Assembly (NCBI RefSeq): GCF_000521505.1
Contig: NZ_CP003915.1
Coordinates: 3,968,001-4,032,000, forward strand
Source: Advenella mimigardefordensis DPN7
Lineage (GTDB): Bacteria > Pseudomonadota > Gammaproteobacteria > Burkholderiales > Burkholderiaceae_B
Reading direction: 5' to 3'
DNA length: 64,000 nucleotides
How positions within the stretch are numbered: position 1 is the first letter of the stretch; each line of letters begins with the position of its first letter. The notes below the pieces were generated by a model, which saw nothing but the letters and a program-made list of their open reading frames with translations, did no database searches and was not told the origin of the DNA. The translations under genes were made by a program, and so were the position numbers. Below, in pieces: positions 8,920 through 17,958 of this stretch.

Positions 8920-9855
8920 ATGTGGCAGCAAAGCGAGCGCTATCCGGACCCCGCCATTGAACTCCTTCATGAGGATTTTGCTCAGTATCAACTGGCCAGC
9001 GCCGCCGTTGAATTGCTTGCCAGTGGCACGCGCTGGGGCGAAGGCCCGGTCTGGTTCGGCGATGGGCGTTTTCTGTTATGGAGCGATATTCCCAATGACC
9101 GGATCATGAAATGGGAGGAAAGCAATGGCGCCGTGTCGGTGTTCCGCCAGGGCAGCAATATGGCCAACGGACATGCCCGCGATCGTTTTGGGCGGCTGAT
9201 CAGTTGTGAGCACCTCACCCGCCGCGTGACCCGTACCGAATACGATGGCAGCATTACCGTGCTGGCCGATACTTTTGAAGGCAAGCCACTGAATTCACCG
9301 AATGACGTCATCGTTAAATCCGACAATTCTGTCTGGTTCACCGATCCGCCTTTTGGCATCCGTGATTTCTATGAAGGTCGTCCGTCCAGGCAGGAACTCC
9401 CGGCAAACGTCTATCGTATTGATGGCCAGTCGGGTGAAATCACAGTTGTCGCATCCGATATCGCCGGTCCGAATGGCCTGTGTTTTTCACCCGACGAAAA
9501 GATCCTGTATATTGTGGCGTCTCGCGCGAAGCCGAATCGTCTTATCTATGCCTACGATGTCTCATCAGATGGCACCTCGATTAGTGCGCAACGTACCTTG
9601 ATTGATTGCGGTCCGGGCACGGCGGACGGCATTCGCTGCGATGAGGATGGCAATCTCTGGTGCGGCTGGGGAATGGGAACTGAAGAACTGGATGGCGTAC
9701 GCGTATTCAATAATCAGGGCGTACCCCTGGGGCATATTCAACTACCCGAGCGCTGCGCCAATCTGTGCTTCGGCGGTAAAAACAATAACCGGCTCTTCAT
9801 GGCCGCCGGCAAGCGACTGTTCGGCCTTTATGTCAACGTCCGCGGCGCGCTCTAG
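8920..9855 (+). CDS. SMP-30/gluconolactonase-family lactonase
   Basis: A 311-residue six-bladed beta-propeller lactonase. Metal ligands of the family can be placed at Glu41 (WGEGPVW), Asn185 (GPNGLCFSPDE) and Asp237 (DGIRCDEDGNLW); LNSPNDV near 124-130 supplies the substrate-side Asn/Asp. GAGGG lies 7 bases before the ATG. Together with the uronate dehydrogenase gene that converges on it, the most likely job is opening the aldarolactone released by that enzyme, giving galactarate or glucarate; other sugar-acid lactones are possible. No signal peptide is seen, so it should act in the cytoplasm. Confidence 0.85.
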   Translation: MWQQSERYPDPAIELLHEDFAQYQLASAAVELLASGTRWGEGPVWFGDGRFLLWSDIPNDRIMKWEESNGAVSVFRQGSNMANGHARDRFGRLISCEHLTRRVTRTEYDGSITVLADTFEGKPLNSPNDVIVKSDNSVWFTDPPFGIRDFYEGRPSRQELPANVYRIDGQSGEITVVASDIAGPNGLCFSPDEKILYIVASRAKPNRLIYAYDVSSDGTSISAQRTLIDCGPGTADGIRCDEDGNLWCGWGMGTEELDGVRVFNNQGVPLGHIQLPERCANLCFGGKNNNRLFMAAGKRLFGLYVNVRGAL

Positions 9856-9887
9856 TGTGTTGATGTATTGATGCTCTGCTGACGGGC

Positions 9888-10673
9888 TCAGTTTCGGCTA
9901 AAATCCAGCGTCACAAAACCGCCACCCTGGTACTGCTGTGCAATGGGATCCAGGGGATTGGCCTTTGCCAGAATGGCCGGTGCATAATCCTCCGCGTTTT
10001 GCGTTGGCACGTATCCCAGTGGCCCGGGGTCGCTTGTATCCCAATATGATCGGGTATTGGCCGACACACCCCACACCACAGTAAATCCAACTTCAGGCGT
10101 GCTGATGCACCGCCCTATCAGTTGAAAAAAATCCTCGTGCCCCAGCCAGGTGCTCAAGTGCCTGAATTCAGTCGGCTCGGGCAGGCAGGATCCAATACGA
10201 ATGCAGACCGACTCAATGCCATGCTTGTCCCAATACATTCGGGCCAGCCCTTCGCCCCACATTTTGGACAAACCGTAAAACCCGTCAGGACGAAAATCAC
10301 AATCGAGATTGAGTTTGGTGTTTACGCTATGCATACCGATGGCGTGATTCGAACTGGCGAACACAATACGCTTCACGCCGTTGCGACGTGCGCCCTCATA
10401 CACCGCAACCAGGCCAAGCAGATTGTTATGAATGATTTTATCCAGCGCCTGCTCGGTGCTGGTTCCCGCCAGGTGAATCAGCACATCCACCCCGTTCAGC
10501 AATTGATCCACAACCTGAGCATCCTGCAGATCCCCTGCGCACAGGTCTTCGTTGTCGATCAGCGGCGTAAGGAGCCGGTGGCCGCCAGACCGTAAATCCA
10601 GGCCCTGCCTGAGGAGTTCTTTGCGAAGAACAGCGCCCAACTGGCCCCCTGCTCCGGATATTGCAACTTTCAT
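9888..10673 (-). CDS. udh: Uronate dehydrogenase
   Basis: A 261-residue NAD-dependent extended-SDR enzyme that oxidises the aldehyde carbon of galacturonate or glucuronate to an aldarolactone. The nucleotide-binding loop GAGGQLG is at 7-13 and the catalytic residues are Ser108 in FASSNHAIG and Tyr133/Lys137 in YGLSK. GEGLARMYWDK, RIGSCLPEPTEFRHLSTW and VVWGVSAN match the pattern I know from characterised uronate dehydrogenases better than that of other epimerase-like enzymes. AGGGACAG lies before the ATG. It is the last gene of the importer operon, 50 bases after the second permease, so the importer very probably carries the uronate substrate. Confidence 0.83.
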   Translation of the reverse strand: MKVAISGAGGQLGAVLRKELLRQGLDLRSGGHRLLTPLIDNEDLCAGDLQDAQVVDQLLNGVDVLIHLAGTSTEQALDKIIHNNLLGLVAVYEGARRNGVKRIVFASSNHAIGMHSVNTKLNLDCDFRPDGFYGLSKMWGEGLARMYWDKHGIESVCIRIGSCLPEPTEFRHLSTWLGHEDFFQLIGRCISTPEVGFTVVWGVSANTRSYWDTSDPGPLGYVPTQNAEDYAPAILAKANPLDPIAQQYQGGGFVTLDFSRN

Positions 10674-10723
10674 AACAACTGTCCCTGACGCTTAATGAGC
10701 TTAATGATCTTTTTCCTGATGCC

Positions 10724-11566
10724 CTATTCTTGCGGATCGGCCTTCACCCGGCTGACCAGTTGGGTTGGACTGACAAACTGCAACGCAATCAGCACCCACA
10801 CCAAAGTGACCGCCATATAGATCATGGCCATGGCATCAATTTCCTGGGTGGCCCGTACACCGGTTGAAAACACCGCATAATACAGGGCTACAACAAGCGT
10901 TTGCGTATCCGGTCCGGCCGTAAAGAAGGTGAGTTCAAACATGCTGATGGTTCGCACCAGTACCAGCAACCCCGCCGCAAGCATGCCGGGCACCAGCAGT
11001 GGGAGCAACACTGTTTTGAAATACTGCCAGGTATTCGCACCGAAAATACGGGCGGCATTCTCAAGGTTAGGGTCAATCTGCTCGATAAACGGTGTCATCA
11101 CCAGAATCACAAATGGCAGTGCTGGTACCAGGTTAGCCAGAATCACCCCGGTCAGGGTGCCGGCCAGGCCAACCTCATACATTACAGTTGCCATAGGAAT
11201 ACCGTAGGTGACCGGCGGCACCATCATTGGCAACAGAAAAATCAATAAGGCCCATTGCTTACCACGAAAATTCACCCGAGCCAGCGCGTAGGCAGCCGGC
11301 ACACCGAACACGATCGACAGGATAACCACCGCCCCCACCACCTGGGCCGTTACCCAAAGTACAGGACCCAGCTGGAAGGTATCCCAGGCCTGTCCGTACC
11401 AGCGCAGGGTAAAGCCCTGAGGCAATATGGTACCGAACCAGCGGGTCGCAATCGAATTGACGGCCACGGCCCCGATCAGCAAGACCACGTTCAGCAAAAA
11501 GAAAATCGTCGTACCCCAGACCGCGTACCGCCACAAGCGGCCTAACATCGGCGATGACTGTTTCAT
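10724..11566 (-). CDS. ABC importer permease (second)
   Basis: A 280-residue inner-membrane permease with six hydrophobic segments and the cytoplasmic EAA loop ENAARIFGANTWQYFKTVLLP. The arrangement with a partner permease and a CUT/POPT-type ATPase is that of polyamine, iron or phosphonate-like importers. It follows the first permease gene by 93 bases. AGGA abuts the ATG, so translation might start at a later in-frame ATG (residue 7). Confidence 0.87.
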   Translation of the reverse strand: MKQSSPMLGRLWRYAVWGTTIFFLLNVVLLIGAVAVNSIATRWFGTILPQGFTLRWYGQAWDTFQLGPVLWVTAQVVGAVVILSIVFGVPAAYALARVNFRGKQWALLIFLLPMMVPPVTYGIPMATVMYEVGLAGTLTGVILANLVPALPFVILVMTPFIEQIDPNLENAARIFGANTWQYFKTVLLPLLVPGMLAAGLLVLVRTISMFELTFFTAGPDTQTLVVALYYAVFSTGVRATQEIDAMAMIYMAVTLVWVLIALQFVSPTQLVSRVKADPQE

Positions 11567-11659
11567 TCCTGGTACCCTTTAAATAGCGTGGTTGTAGCGC
11601 GTGGCGCAGGCAAACACCGCATATAAACTTGTATAAAACACCCGGTTCGTTCCCAACAC

Positions 11660-12517
11660 TTAGCCTTTACCGCCACCGACCGGCCCGCTGTAGAAGGCGC
11701 GACGCCCCAGCAGCATCAGCCCCACAATAATGAGCTGGGCGAACCCCATCAGAATCGCAATCGTCGATGCAAGGCTGTAGTCATAGGATTCAAAGGCAGC
11801 CTCATAAGCGGCAATAGACATAACCCGCGTTGCACCGGCCGGGATACCCAGCAGAATCGCCGACGGAAACACGGCAAACGCCTGAACAAAGGTCAGGCAC
11901 GCCGTCATGGTCAGGCCCGAGGCCAGTAACGGCAAATAAATACGGCGAAACTGCTCCCACGGACTGGCGCCCAATGTGGCTGCGGCGCGCGCCAGGGTCG
12001 GATCAATGCCAGACACATAGGACAGGATGAGCAGAAATGAAAAAGGGAAACCGGAAATAATCAGGGAGATCAACACCCCCCAGTAGTTATGCGTCAGCCG
12101 TACTTCTGATCCATATAAGCCCAGGCCATGCACCGCCTGTGAAAACCACCCCGTCGGAGAAAAATAACTCAGCATGCCGTTGGCGATCAGCACCGTTCCC
12201 AGGGTAATCGGAATTACCAAAATTGTGGTAACCAGCTTCTGATAGCGGGATTTGCGACGCAAAATGAAGGCCATCGGTATCGCGGCCAGCACGTTAATAA
12301 TGGTGGCCGGCACGGCTAACTGAAGCGTGATAATCAGCGTATACCAGAGGCGGCGATTGGTAAAAAATTCGATGTAATTCCCCCAGACACTTTGACTGTT
12401 CATGGGATCGAACGTCAGCATCAGTCCGTAGGAAAAGGGGTAAATAAACAGCGCAACAATGCTCAGCAGCGCCGGCATGATTAACCATGCGCGTACATCA
12501 CGCGGCACGAATATCAT
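11660..12517 (-). CDS. ABC importer permease (first)
   Basis: A 285-residue permease with about six transmembrane segments and the EAA-type loop ARAAATLGASPWEQFRRIYLP. GGAGAG precedes ATG 12517 by 6 bases. Its start overlaps the stop of the ATPase gene by four bases (ATGA), which implies translational coupling. It pairs with the downstream permease to form the membrane channel of the presumed uronate importer. Confidence 0.87.
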   Translation of the reverse strand: MIFVPRDVRAWLIMPALLSIVALFIYPFSYGLMLTFDPMNSQSVWGNYIEFFTNRRLWYTLIITLQLAVPATIINVLAAIPMAFILRRKSRYQKLVTTILVIPITLGTVLIANGMLSYFSPTGWFSQAVHGLGLYGSEVRLTHNYWGVLISLIISGFPFSFLLILSYVSGIDPTLARAAATLGASPWEQFRRIYLPLLASGLTMTACLTFVQAFAVFPSAILLGIPAGATRVMSIAAYEAAFESYDYSLASTIAILMGFAQLIIVGLMLLGRRAFYSGPVGGGKG

Positions 12518-13593
12518 GCTGGCTCTCCTTCGTATACCATCACCCTGTCCGCAGGCACATGCAGTGTAAGCGCCTGATCCACATTGAATTCGCCATCCAT
12601 GCGTGCGTATATTTGGCCTAAACGGGTATCGAGCTGCACCAGGGAATCACGTCCGCCATATTCAACCGCCTGAACCCGCCCCTCGAAGGCATTTGGTGTT
12701 CCAGATGAACACACTTGAATATCTTCAGGCCGAATCGCCACGCTGGCAGTCGGGCCCTTCACAGGCGCAACCATTACACCCGCCAGTGTCACTCCCTGGG
12801 AAGAAAGCGTTGCACGATCGTCCTGTGTATGGCTCAGGTCAAACTGGCTCACATTCCTGTACCCCATAAAGCGCGCCACATGCAAGTTCTTTGGTCGGGC
12901 ATAGACCTCTTTGGGCGTGCCCACCTGTTGCACCCGGCCTTCGCGCATGACAACGATGCGATCCGACATGGACAGCGCCTCGTCCTGATCGTGCGTGACG
13001 TAGACCGTTGCGCGGTGCAACTGGCTATGAATGCGGCGGATTTCTGCCCTCATTTCAATACGCAGTTTGGTGTCCAGATTCGACAAAGGTTCGTCCATCA
13101 GAATTAACGGCGGTTCGATAACAATGGCGCGGGCAATAGCAACGCGTTGCTGCTGGCCACCGGATAACTGCCGGGCAGTTTTTTTCTCATGACCCACCAG
13201 TTGCACAAGCGCCAGGGCTTCACGAACCCGTCGGGTGATTTCGCTTTTATCGACGCCACGCATTTTCAGGCCGAAACCGACGTTATCCACCACGCTCATA
13301 TGCGGAAACAGGGCATAGTTCTGAAACACCATGCCAAATCCCCGCTGCTCGGGCGGCAGAATGTCGATTCGGCGTTGATCCAGAAAAATCTCACCGCCGG
13401 ACAAACGCAATAAACCCGCCAGGCAATTCAAGGCGGTGGTCTTCCCGCAGCCGGATGGTCCCAGAAACGTAATAAATTCGCCGCACTCAATGTTCAGATC
13501 CAGCTCGTTCAGAGCCGTGATCTGGTGGCCGCTGGCATCGGTGAAGCGACGGGTGACAGCGTTCAGACTTAAACTTTTAAACAGTTGCGTCAT
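12514..13593 (-). CDS. ABC importer ATPase, polyamine/iron type with TOBE domain
   Basis: About 359 residues from ATG 13593; an in-frame ATG 60 bases upstream would add 20 residues that do not look like the family, so the shorter form is preferred although neither start has a strong ribosome site. Walker A GPSGCGKTT, Q-loop VFQNYALFPHMSV, signature LSGGQQQR, Walker B LILMDEPLSNLD and H-loop YVTHDQDEAL are all intact. The C-terminal 100 residues form a TOBE-type regulatory domain. It energises the two permeases encoded directly downstream. Confidence 0.88.
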   Translation of the reverse strand: MTQLFKSLSLNAVTRRFTDASGHQITALNELDLNIECGEFITFLGPSGCGKTTALNCLAGLLRLSGGEIFLDQRRIDILPPEQRGFGMVFQNYALFPHMSVVDNVGFGLKMRGVDKSEITRRVREALALVQLVGHEKKTARQLSGGQQQRVAIARAIVIEPPLILMDEPLSNLDTKLRIEMRAEIRRIHSQLHRATVYVTHDQDEALSMSDRIVVMREGRVQQVGTPKEVYARPKNLHVARFMGYRNVSQFDLSHTQDDRATLSSQGVTLAGVMVAPVKGPTASVAIRPEDIQVCSSGTPNAFEGRVQAVEYGGRDSLVQLDTRLGQIYARMDGEFNVDQALTLHVPADRVMVYEGEPA

Positions 13594-13712
13594 AGTGGTA
13601 ATTGAAATGGCAGAAGGCAGTCGCACCGCACAGCCGAACGCCATGGCCTGCAACTAAAAGAATCAAAAGTACTGGCAACCCAAGCAGGTTGCCGGTACAG
13701 GCTATCGCACGC

Positions 13713-14873
13713 TTATTTCAGGGCGCCGATTTCGGTATCCCACTTCTGGAACGCTTTAACCATCACAGCAGCATCCAGCGGCAGGACATGTGGAAATTCA
13801 GTAAGCCATTTGTCATATTCCGCGCGCCCGTATTTTTTCAGGACTTCCTGGCTTTCTGCCGGGGCATCCGCAAGCGTCACGCCTTTAACGGCAGGCCCGG
13901 GAAAGTGATAACCAGAGTCATACGTCATGGCCTGCTGTTTTTTCTCCAGCATGTAGTTCAGAAGCTTGATGAGCACTTTTTGCTTTTCTTCGGACACGCC
14001 CTTGGGAATGGCCATGTAATGCGCATCATCAACCCACGTTGTATTGGTAAACGGTTGTACTTTGAAGTCTTCAGGTACGATACCCAGTGCACGCGGGTTG
14101 ATATCCCAGCCGGCAGAGGTCGCGGTCATATCGCGCGAGCCGTCGCCCAGTTCCTTCATGACAGCGCCCGTGCCACCTGGGTAATAAGGAATGCAGTCAT
14201 TAAGTTGTTTCAGATAAGCCCAGGTTTTCTCCCAGCCGTTGACCGGGTCTTTGGGATCTTTGTCACCCAGCAGATAAGGCAACCCCATCAGGAACGCACG
14301 CCCCGGCCCGGAGTTGGCGGGACGCGCATAAATAAATTTGCCTGGATTGGCCTGACACCACTTGAGCAGCTCGTCGGGGGTTTTGGGTACGTCCTTGACT
14401 TTAGCCGGGTTGTATTCAATCATGGGCCCGGCATTGCCGATAACCACCAGCAACGCCTGACCATGCGCCAACTCCTGCATTGCAGCGGCATTGGGCGTGT
14501 AGTTTTCCATCACGCCAGGTAGCTGTTCCTGCAGATCAGGCAACAGTTTTAACCACAAGCCCTGCTCGATACCCGCAGCCAGTGCGTCCGACCCGGTGAG
14601 CACCAGATCAATATCAACACGCTTGGCTCTTTGCATGGCCTGAATTTTGCCCGGAATTTGCGGTGCCGGCGCCTTGGTAAACGTGATGCGCGATACCAAA
14701 TCCGGGTTTTCTTTTTGGAAATTCTCCAGTGCTTTCTGGGTAAGGGCCAGATCACCGGCAACATCAACAATATTGAGTTGTACCGGCGCAGCCTGCACCG
14801 ATGCAGCAAACAAACCTAACACGATCGAGCTACAGATCGACAAACGCTTCAATGCACGACTGGTGGATTTCAT
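13713..14873 (-). CDS. ABC importer substrate-binding protein, family 1 type
   Basis: A 386-residue periplasmic binding protein. The signal peptide runs to AQA/SVQA near residue 28 and is followed by PVQLNIVDVAGDLALTQKAL. The overall layout (KAPAPQIPGKIQAMQRAKR, then VDIDLVLTGSDALAAG) is that of family 1/6 solute receptors that accompany POPT-type permeases. GGAGG sits 5 bases before the ATG. It is the first gene of the operon that ends with udh, so a hexuronate or related sugar acid is the likely cargo; this ligand is inferred from context only. Confidence 0.85.
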   Translation of the reverse strand: MKSTSRALKRLSICSSIVLGLFAASVQAAPVQLNIVDVAGDLALTQKALENFQKENPDLVSRITFTKAPAPQIPGKIQAMQRAKRVDIDLVLTGSDALAAGIEQGLWLKLLPDLQEQLPGVMENYTPNAAAMQELAHGQALLVVIGNAGPMIEYNPAKVKDVPKTPDELLKWCQANPGKFIYARPANSGPGRAFLMGLPYLLGDKDPKDPVNGWEKTWAYLKQLNDCIPYYPGGTGAVMKELGDGSRDMTATSAGWDINPRALGIVPEDFKVQPFTNTTWVDDAHYMAIPKGVSEEKQKVLIKLLNYMLEKKQQAMTYDSGYHFPGPAVKGVTLADAPAESQEVLKKYGRAEYDKWLTEFPHVLPLDAAVMVKAFQKWDTEIGALK

Positions 14874-14924
14874 GGCTCCTCCAACATATAGTTATAAAGC
14901 ATTAGATACTTCTCTACGAACGCC

Positions 14925-14954
14925 ACTCTAGCGATATCGAACGAGCGCTGTCAA
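14925..14954 (-). promoter_or_regulatory. Candidate sigma-70 promoter of the importer operon
   Basis: Read on the minus strand: a perfect -35 TTGACA (14954-14949), 18 bases, then TAGAGT (14930-14925; four of six matches to the -10 consensus), about 52 bases before the start codon. Confidence 0.45.
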
Positions 14955-14967
14955 CTAAGGAAAACAC

Positions 14968-14982
14968 CTACTAATATATTAG
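14968..14982. promoter_or_regulatory. Presumed GntR operator, copy 2
   Basis: CTACTAATATATTAG; the core CTAATATATTAG (14971-14982) is a perfect 12-bp palindrome. It shares 14 bases with the site at 7934-7947 and lies 13 bases upstream of the candidate -35, a place that fits activation or DNA looping as much as simple repression. Confidence 0.5.
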
Positions 14983-15335
14983 AGTATTACTTTTTATTGT
15001 TAAATTTCAATCACTTAAAACACAAGATTAAATGAAACTGTCTTCCCTGAAAACATGAAAAATACTATTTTTACCGGCTATTGCCGCGAACATTAAAGCG
15101 CTTTTTTGGTCATGAAAGTATGCCCTGCTGTGGCGCCTGTACCTGCTGCAGCGAAGCCGCCTTGTTGGGGCGTTGCGAATCGCACTAGCTCCAACATGCA
15201 AGGCCGAATCACGTCTGTTATTTTTTTATTCGTCCTTAGCCTGAAACAAAGCGTGCTTCTGTTCCATCCTTATAATGAAAAACATCGCCGCTCACCTGTG
15301 CGCGTGCAGCGGCCTCCTGCAAACGATAAGGCGCC
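14983..15335. other. Intergenic region before the YcaQ-family gene
   Basis: About 350 bases, AT-rich up to about 15100. A 34-codon frame on the minus strand and an 82-codon frame on the plus strand are open, but neither has a good ribosome site or family features. I see no repeats or hairpins of note. Confidence 0.4.
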
Positions 15336-16577
15336 ATGCGAATGCCAACATTAACGAAATCAGAGATATCCGCTGCCGAAGCGCGTCGTTTTGCGCTCAC
15401 GGCACAGGGATTCAACGGCCTCGCCCGTGACCGCAAGATCGGCACAATGCAGTTGCGCCGATCTATCGCACAACTGGGCCTGCTCCAGATTGACAGCGTG
15501 AATGTGCTGGTGCGCGCCCAATACCTGCCACTCTTTTCCCGCTTAGGCTCCTACGACCGGGCGTTGCTGGACTCGGATACCCTCGCCAAGTCCAAACGAT
15601 TCTTTGAGTATTGGGGACATGCGGCCTCGCTGCTACCGATAGACTGCCAGCCCTTGATGCGCTGGCGCATGGAGCGTGCGCTTCGTGGTGAGGGAGTCTG
15701 GCGGCCACTGCAGGCGTTCGCCAATGAAAGACGAGCCGAAGCGGAGGATATTCTGCAGCGCATTAGCACCGAAGGCCCCCTGGCCGCATCTGATCTCTCA
15801 CCCGCCAGCGGTCGAGCTGCAAAGGGAGCCGCCAAAGAGATGTGGGCCTGGAGCGAAGTGAAGCATGCTATCGAATGGCTATTCTGGTCTGGCCTGATTG
15901 TCGCGACCCATCGCCGGGGCAGCTTCGAGCGCGTTTACGATCTGCCGGAACGTGTTCTGCCGCGTTCTGTACTTGCTCACCCTACCCCATCTACTGTGGA
16001 TGCGCAGCGTGCCCTGCTCGCCCGATCGGCCAAAGCCCTGGGCGTGGCCACAGCGGAAGACCTGCGCGACTATTACCGCATTCCCGCGGCAGATTTACAG
16101 TTGCCACTACAACAACTGGTGGAAGAAGGGACCGTTATTCCGGTGAGAGTGCGCGGCTGGCGGCAACAAGCCTATCTGCACAAGGACGCCCGCGCCGGCC
16201 GCAAGACAGACGGTGCTGCGCTGCTCTCACCTTTCGACCCGCTGATCTGGCACCGCCCCCGCACCGAGAGGCTGTTTGATTTTTACTATCGCCTGGAAAT
16301 CTATACCCCCGCACACAAGCGTGAGCACGGCTATTACGTGCTGCCCTTCCTGCTGGACGGCGCGATTGTCGCCCGGGTAGACCTGAAAGCGGAGCGCCAG
16401 TCAGGCACATTGGTGGTCCAGCGGGCGCATCTTGAACCGAAAGCGCCTGCGCACACGATTGAACGGCTGATCGAAGAATTGCAGCTTCTGGCATCATGGC
16501 TTGGGCTATCGTCCCTCGTCGTCGCCCCGGTTGCGGCGATTCATCCGCTGCTTGCAACCTATCGCGCCGCTATCTAG
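15336..16577 (+). CDS. YcaQ/AlkX-family winged-helix DNA glycosylase
   Basis: A 413-residue protein of the HTH_42 (YcaQ) family, whose Escherichia coli member is a DNA glycosylase acting on alkylated bases and interstrand crosslinks. Family marks are RRSIAQLGLLQIDSVNVLVR (about 41-60), in which Gln51-Ile-Asp53 fits the Q-hydrophobic-D catalytic pattern, the RSQYLPLFSR-like stretch after it, the WGHAASLLP block near 90, and the C-terminal SPFDPLIWHRPRTERLF. Length is normal. It stands alone and ends in a terminator shared with the converging membrane protein gene. Confidence 0.85.
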   Translation: MRMPTLTKSEISAAEARRFALTAQGFNGLARDRKIGTMQLRRSIAQLGLLQIDSVNVLVRAQYLPLFSRLGSYDRALLDSDTLAKSKRFFEYWGHAASLLPIDCQPLMRWRMERALRGEGVWRPLQAFANERRAEAEDILQRISTEGPLAASDLSPASGRAAKGAAKEMWAWSEVKHAIEWLFWSGLIVATHRRGSFERVYDLPERVLPRSVLAHPTPSTVDAQRALLARSAKALGVATAEDLRDYYRIPAADLQLPLQQLVEEGTVIPVRVRGWRQQAYLHKDARAGRKTDGAALLSPFDPLIWHRPRTERLFDFYYRLEIYTPAHKREHGYYVLPFLLDGAIVARVDLKAERQSGTLVVQRAHLEPKAPAHTIERLIEELQLLASWLGLSSLVVAPVAAIHPLLATYRAAI

Positions 16578-16640
16578 CGCAATATAACTCAGGCACGCAG
16601 AAACCGCGGCGTTCAGTGCCAAACTGCTGGTCATTGGACA

Positions 16641-16679
16641 AAAAAACCGCGCCGGAAACAATCTCTGGCGCGGTTTTTT
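16641..16679. terminator. Bidirectional Rho-independent terminator
   Basis: AAAAAACCGCGCC and GGCGCGGTTTTTT form a GC-rich stem with A and T runs on both sides, placed between two converging genes that stop at 16577 and 16701. Confidence 0.85.
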
Positions 16680-16700
16680 ATCATAAACGCAATATCACGA

Positions 16701-17762
16701 TTATGATTTGCTGTCTGGTTCTTTTTCCAGGCGACGACCAATGCGGATAACCGCAAGCATCATCATCAGATTAACAAATATCATCAGGAATGCCAGTGTA
16801 CCAATCACAAATGGATTGGCAATCAGCGTCAGCGGCGTAAACCCTTTGGTGAGTTTGTCCATTTCGTCGCCCATTGAAGGCTCGGAGCTGGACGAGTCAT
16901 TCATTTTTTCACTGAACGTCGATGTATATGATGTGATCAGCGTACTGGCGATCTGTACTGTAGAAAGCGCAAATAAAGAGTCACGTGGTGTCTTGCCATC
17001 CAGATAGCTGGTAACGGCGCTGTCCAGGCCAGCCACAAAATTTTTGTGCAAAGTGCGTTTCTCTTCGTCGTTGCTGGCATTGTAGATAACCGTATTCAGG
17101 CTTTCTACGATAAGGCCACGCACGGTATTCCTGCCGCAATACGGATCCGCTGCTGGCTCGTCGCTCTGCTCAGCATCCATACCTTCTTCTGATTCTGTTT
17201 GACCTGCATCTGCAGTGGCATCAGCGGCGGCATCCGATGTGGAGTCCGTTGCTGCTTCGGCGGCTGCCTCGGCAGCTTCAACTGCCGCTGCTGCTGCAGC
17301 TGCTGCGTCACCGGCACACAGCTTGCTGTACTTGTCAACGGCTTCAAACTCAAGTGGAGCCAGCGGCGTATAACCTTCGTTTTCCGCAGCAGTATCAATG
17401 CGCTTGCGGTCTTCCGGCTTACTCTCGGCAAAGCCACGGATCTTGTTGATGATGCTGTCGTAGTGCGTTGCAAACTCAGGCGTCTTCATGGCTGCCTGCA
17501 GTTTCAGTTCATCTTCATCGACACCACTTGTCGTGGCTTGCGCGCTGAGAACCGCGTCTTCAAAGGCCTTTGCGTCGGGCTTGAAGCCCTCGACCTTCTG
17601 GAGACTGGTTTCAGTGGTTTCATTCAGGTAGAGCCGCCAGCCGTTAGGCACGCTCAGCACAGCCCACCAGACTGCAAATACCAGGAAAATCGCTCCCAGC
17701 AATATGAGGGAAAGCCTGCCGGCGAGCATTATTTTTCGTTCAAGATAGTCGAGTTTTTTCAT
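16701..17762 (-). CDS. Two-TM membrane protein of unknown function (paralogue B, Ala-rich insert)
   Basis: A 353-residue protein with the same plan as the product of 6733-7659: hydrophobic segments near residues 12-36 and at the C-terminus, and a charged helical middle. It aligns without gaps to its paralogue up to Cys149, but the spacing to the second conserved cysteine (C209) is 59 residues instead of 15. The extra stretch is almost wholly Ala, Asp, Glu, Ser and Thr, including a run of eight alanines, and ends DEPAADPYCGRNTVRG. The insert (about 17135-17315) looks like codon-repeat expansion in a disordered loop. Function unknown; the conserved ends suggest an envelope scaffold or adaptor. 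Confidence 0.78.
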   Translation of the reverse strand: MKKLDYLERKIMLAGRLSLILLGAIFLVFAVWWAVLSVPNGWRLYLNETTETSLQKVEGFKPDAKAFEDAVLSAQATTSGVDEDELKLQAAMKTPEFATHYDSIINKIRGFAESKPEDRKRIDTAAENEGYTPLAPLEFEAVDKYSKLCAGDAAAAAAAAVEAAEAAAEAATDSTSDAAADATADAGQTESEEGMDAEQSDEPAADPYCGRNTVRGLIVESLNTVIYNASNDEEKRTLHKNFVAGLDSAVTSYLDGKTPRDSLFALSTVQIASTLITSYTSTFSEKMNDSSSSEPSMGDEMDKLTKGFTPLTLIANPFVIGTLAFLMIFVNLMMMLAVIRIGRRLEKEPDSKS

Positions 17763-17958
17763 GTTTTTGTTAATGTTAGAGTGAATATTTTTTTCAGCCT
17801 GATGTAAGTGGCGCGCTATTCTATCATTCTCATGAAAAGAGGCAGGCCTTTTGAACTGGAAGCATATTTTACAATTTGTAAATTAAATCGTGTGTAAGAG
17901 CGTATGCAGCGTCCCTCTATGCGCCTTCGGTCCCTTTTTCTATCGTCGCTAAGCTAAT

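Noticed and set aside
13602..14522. Open frame of 306 codons on the plus strand
   Set aside because: Antisense to the ABC binding-protein gene, which has a signal peptide and a good ribosome site; composition is that of a shadow frame.
15094..15200. 34-codon Gly/Ala-rich frame on the minus strand
   Set aside because: Looks protein-like at its end but has no ribosome site and no known relatives that I can name.
17135..17315. GC-rich trinucleotide-like repeats
   Set aside because: They encode the Ala-rich insert of a membrane protein in frame; not a tandem-repeat locus or CRISPR.
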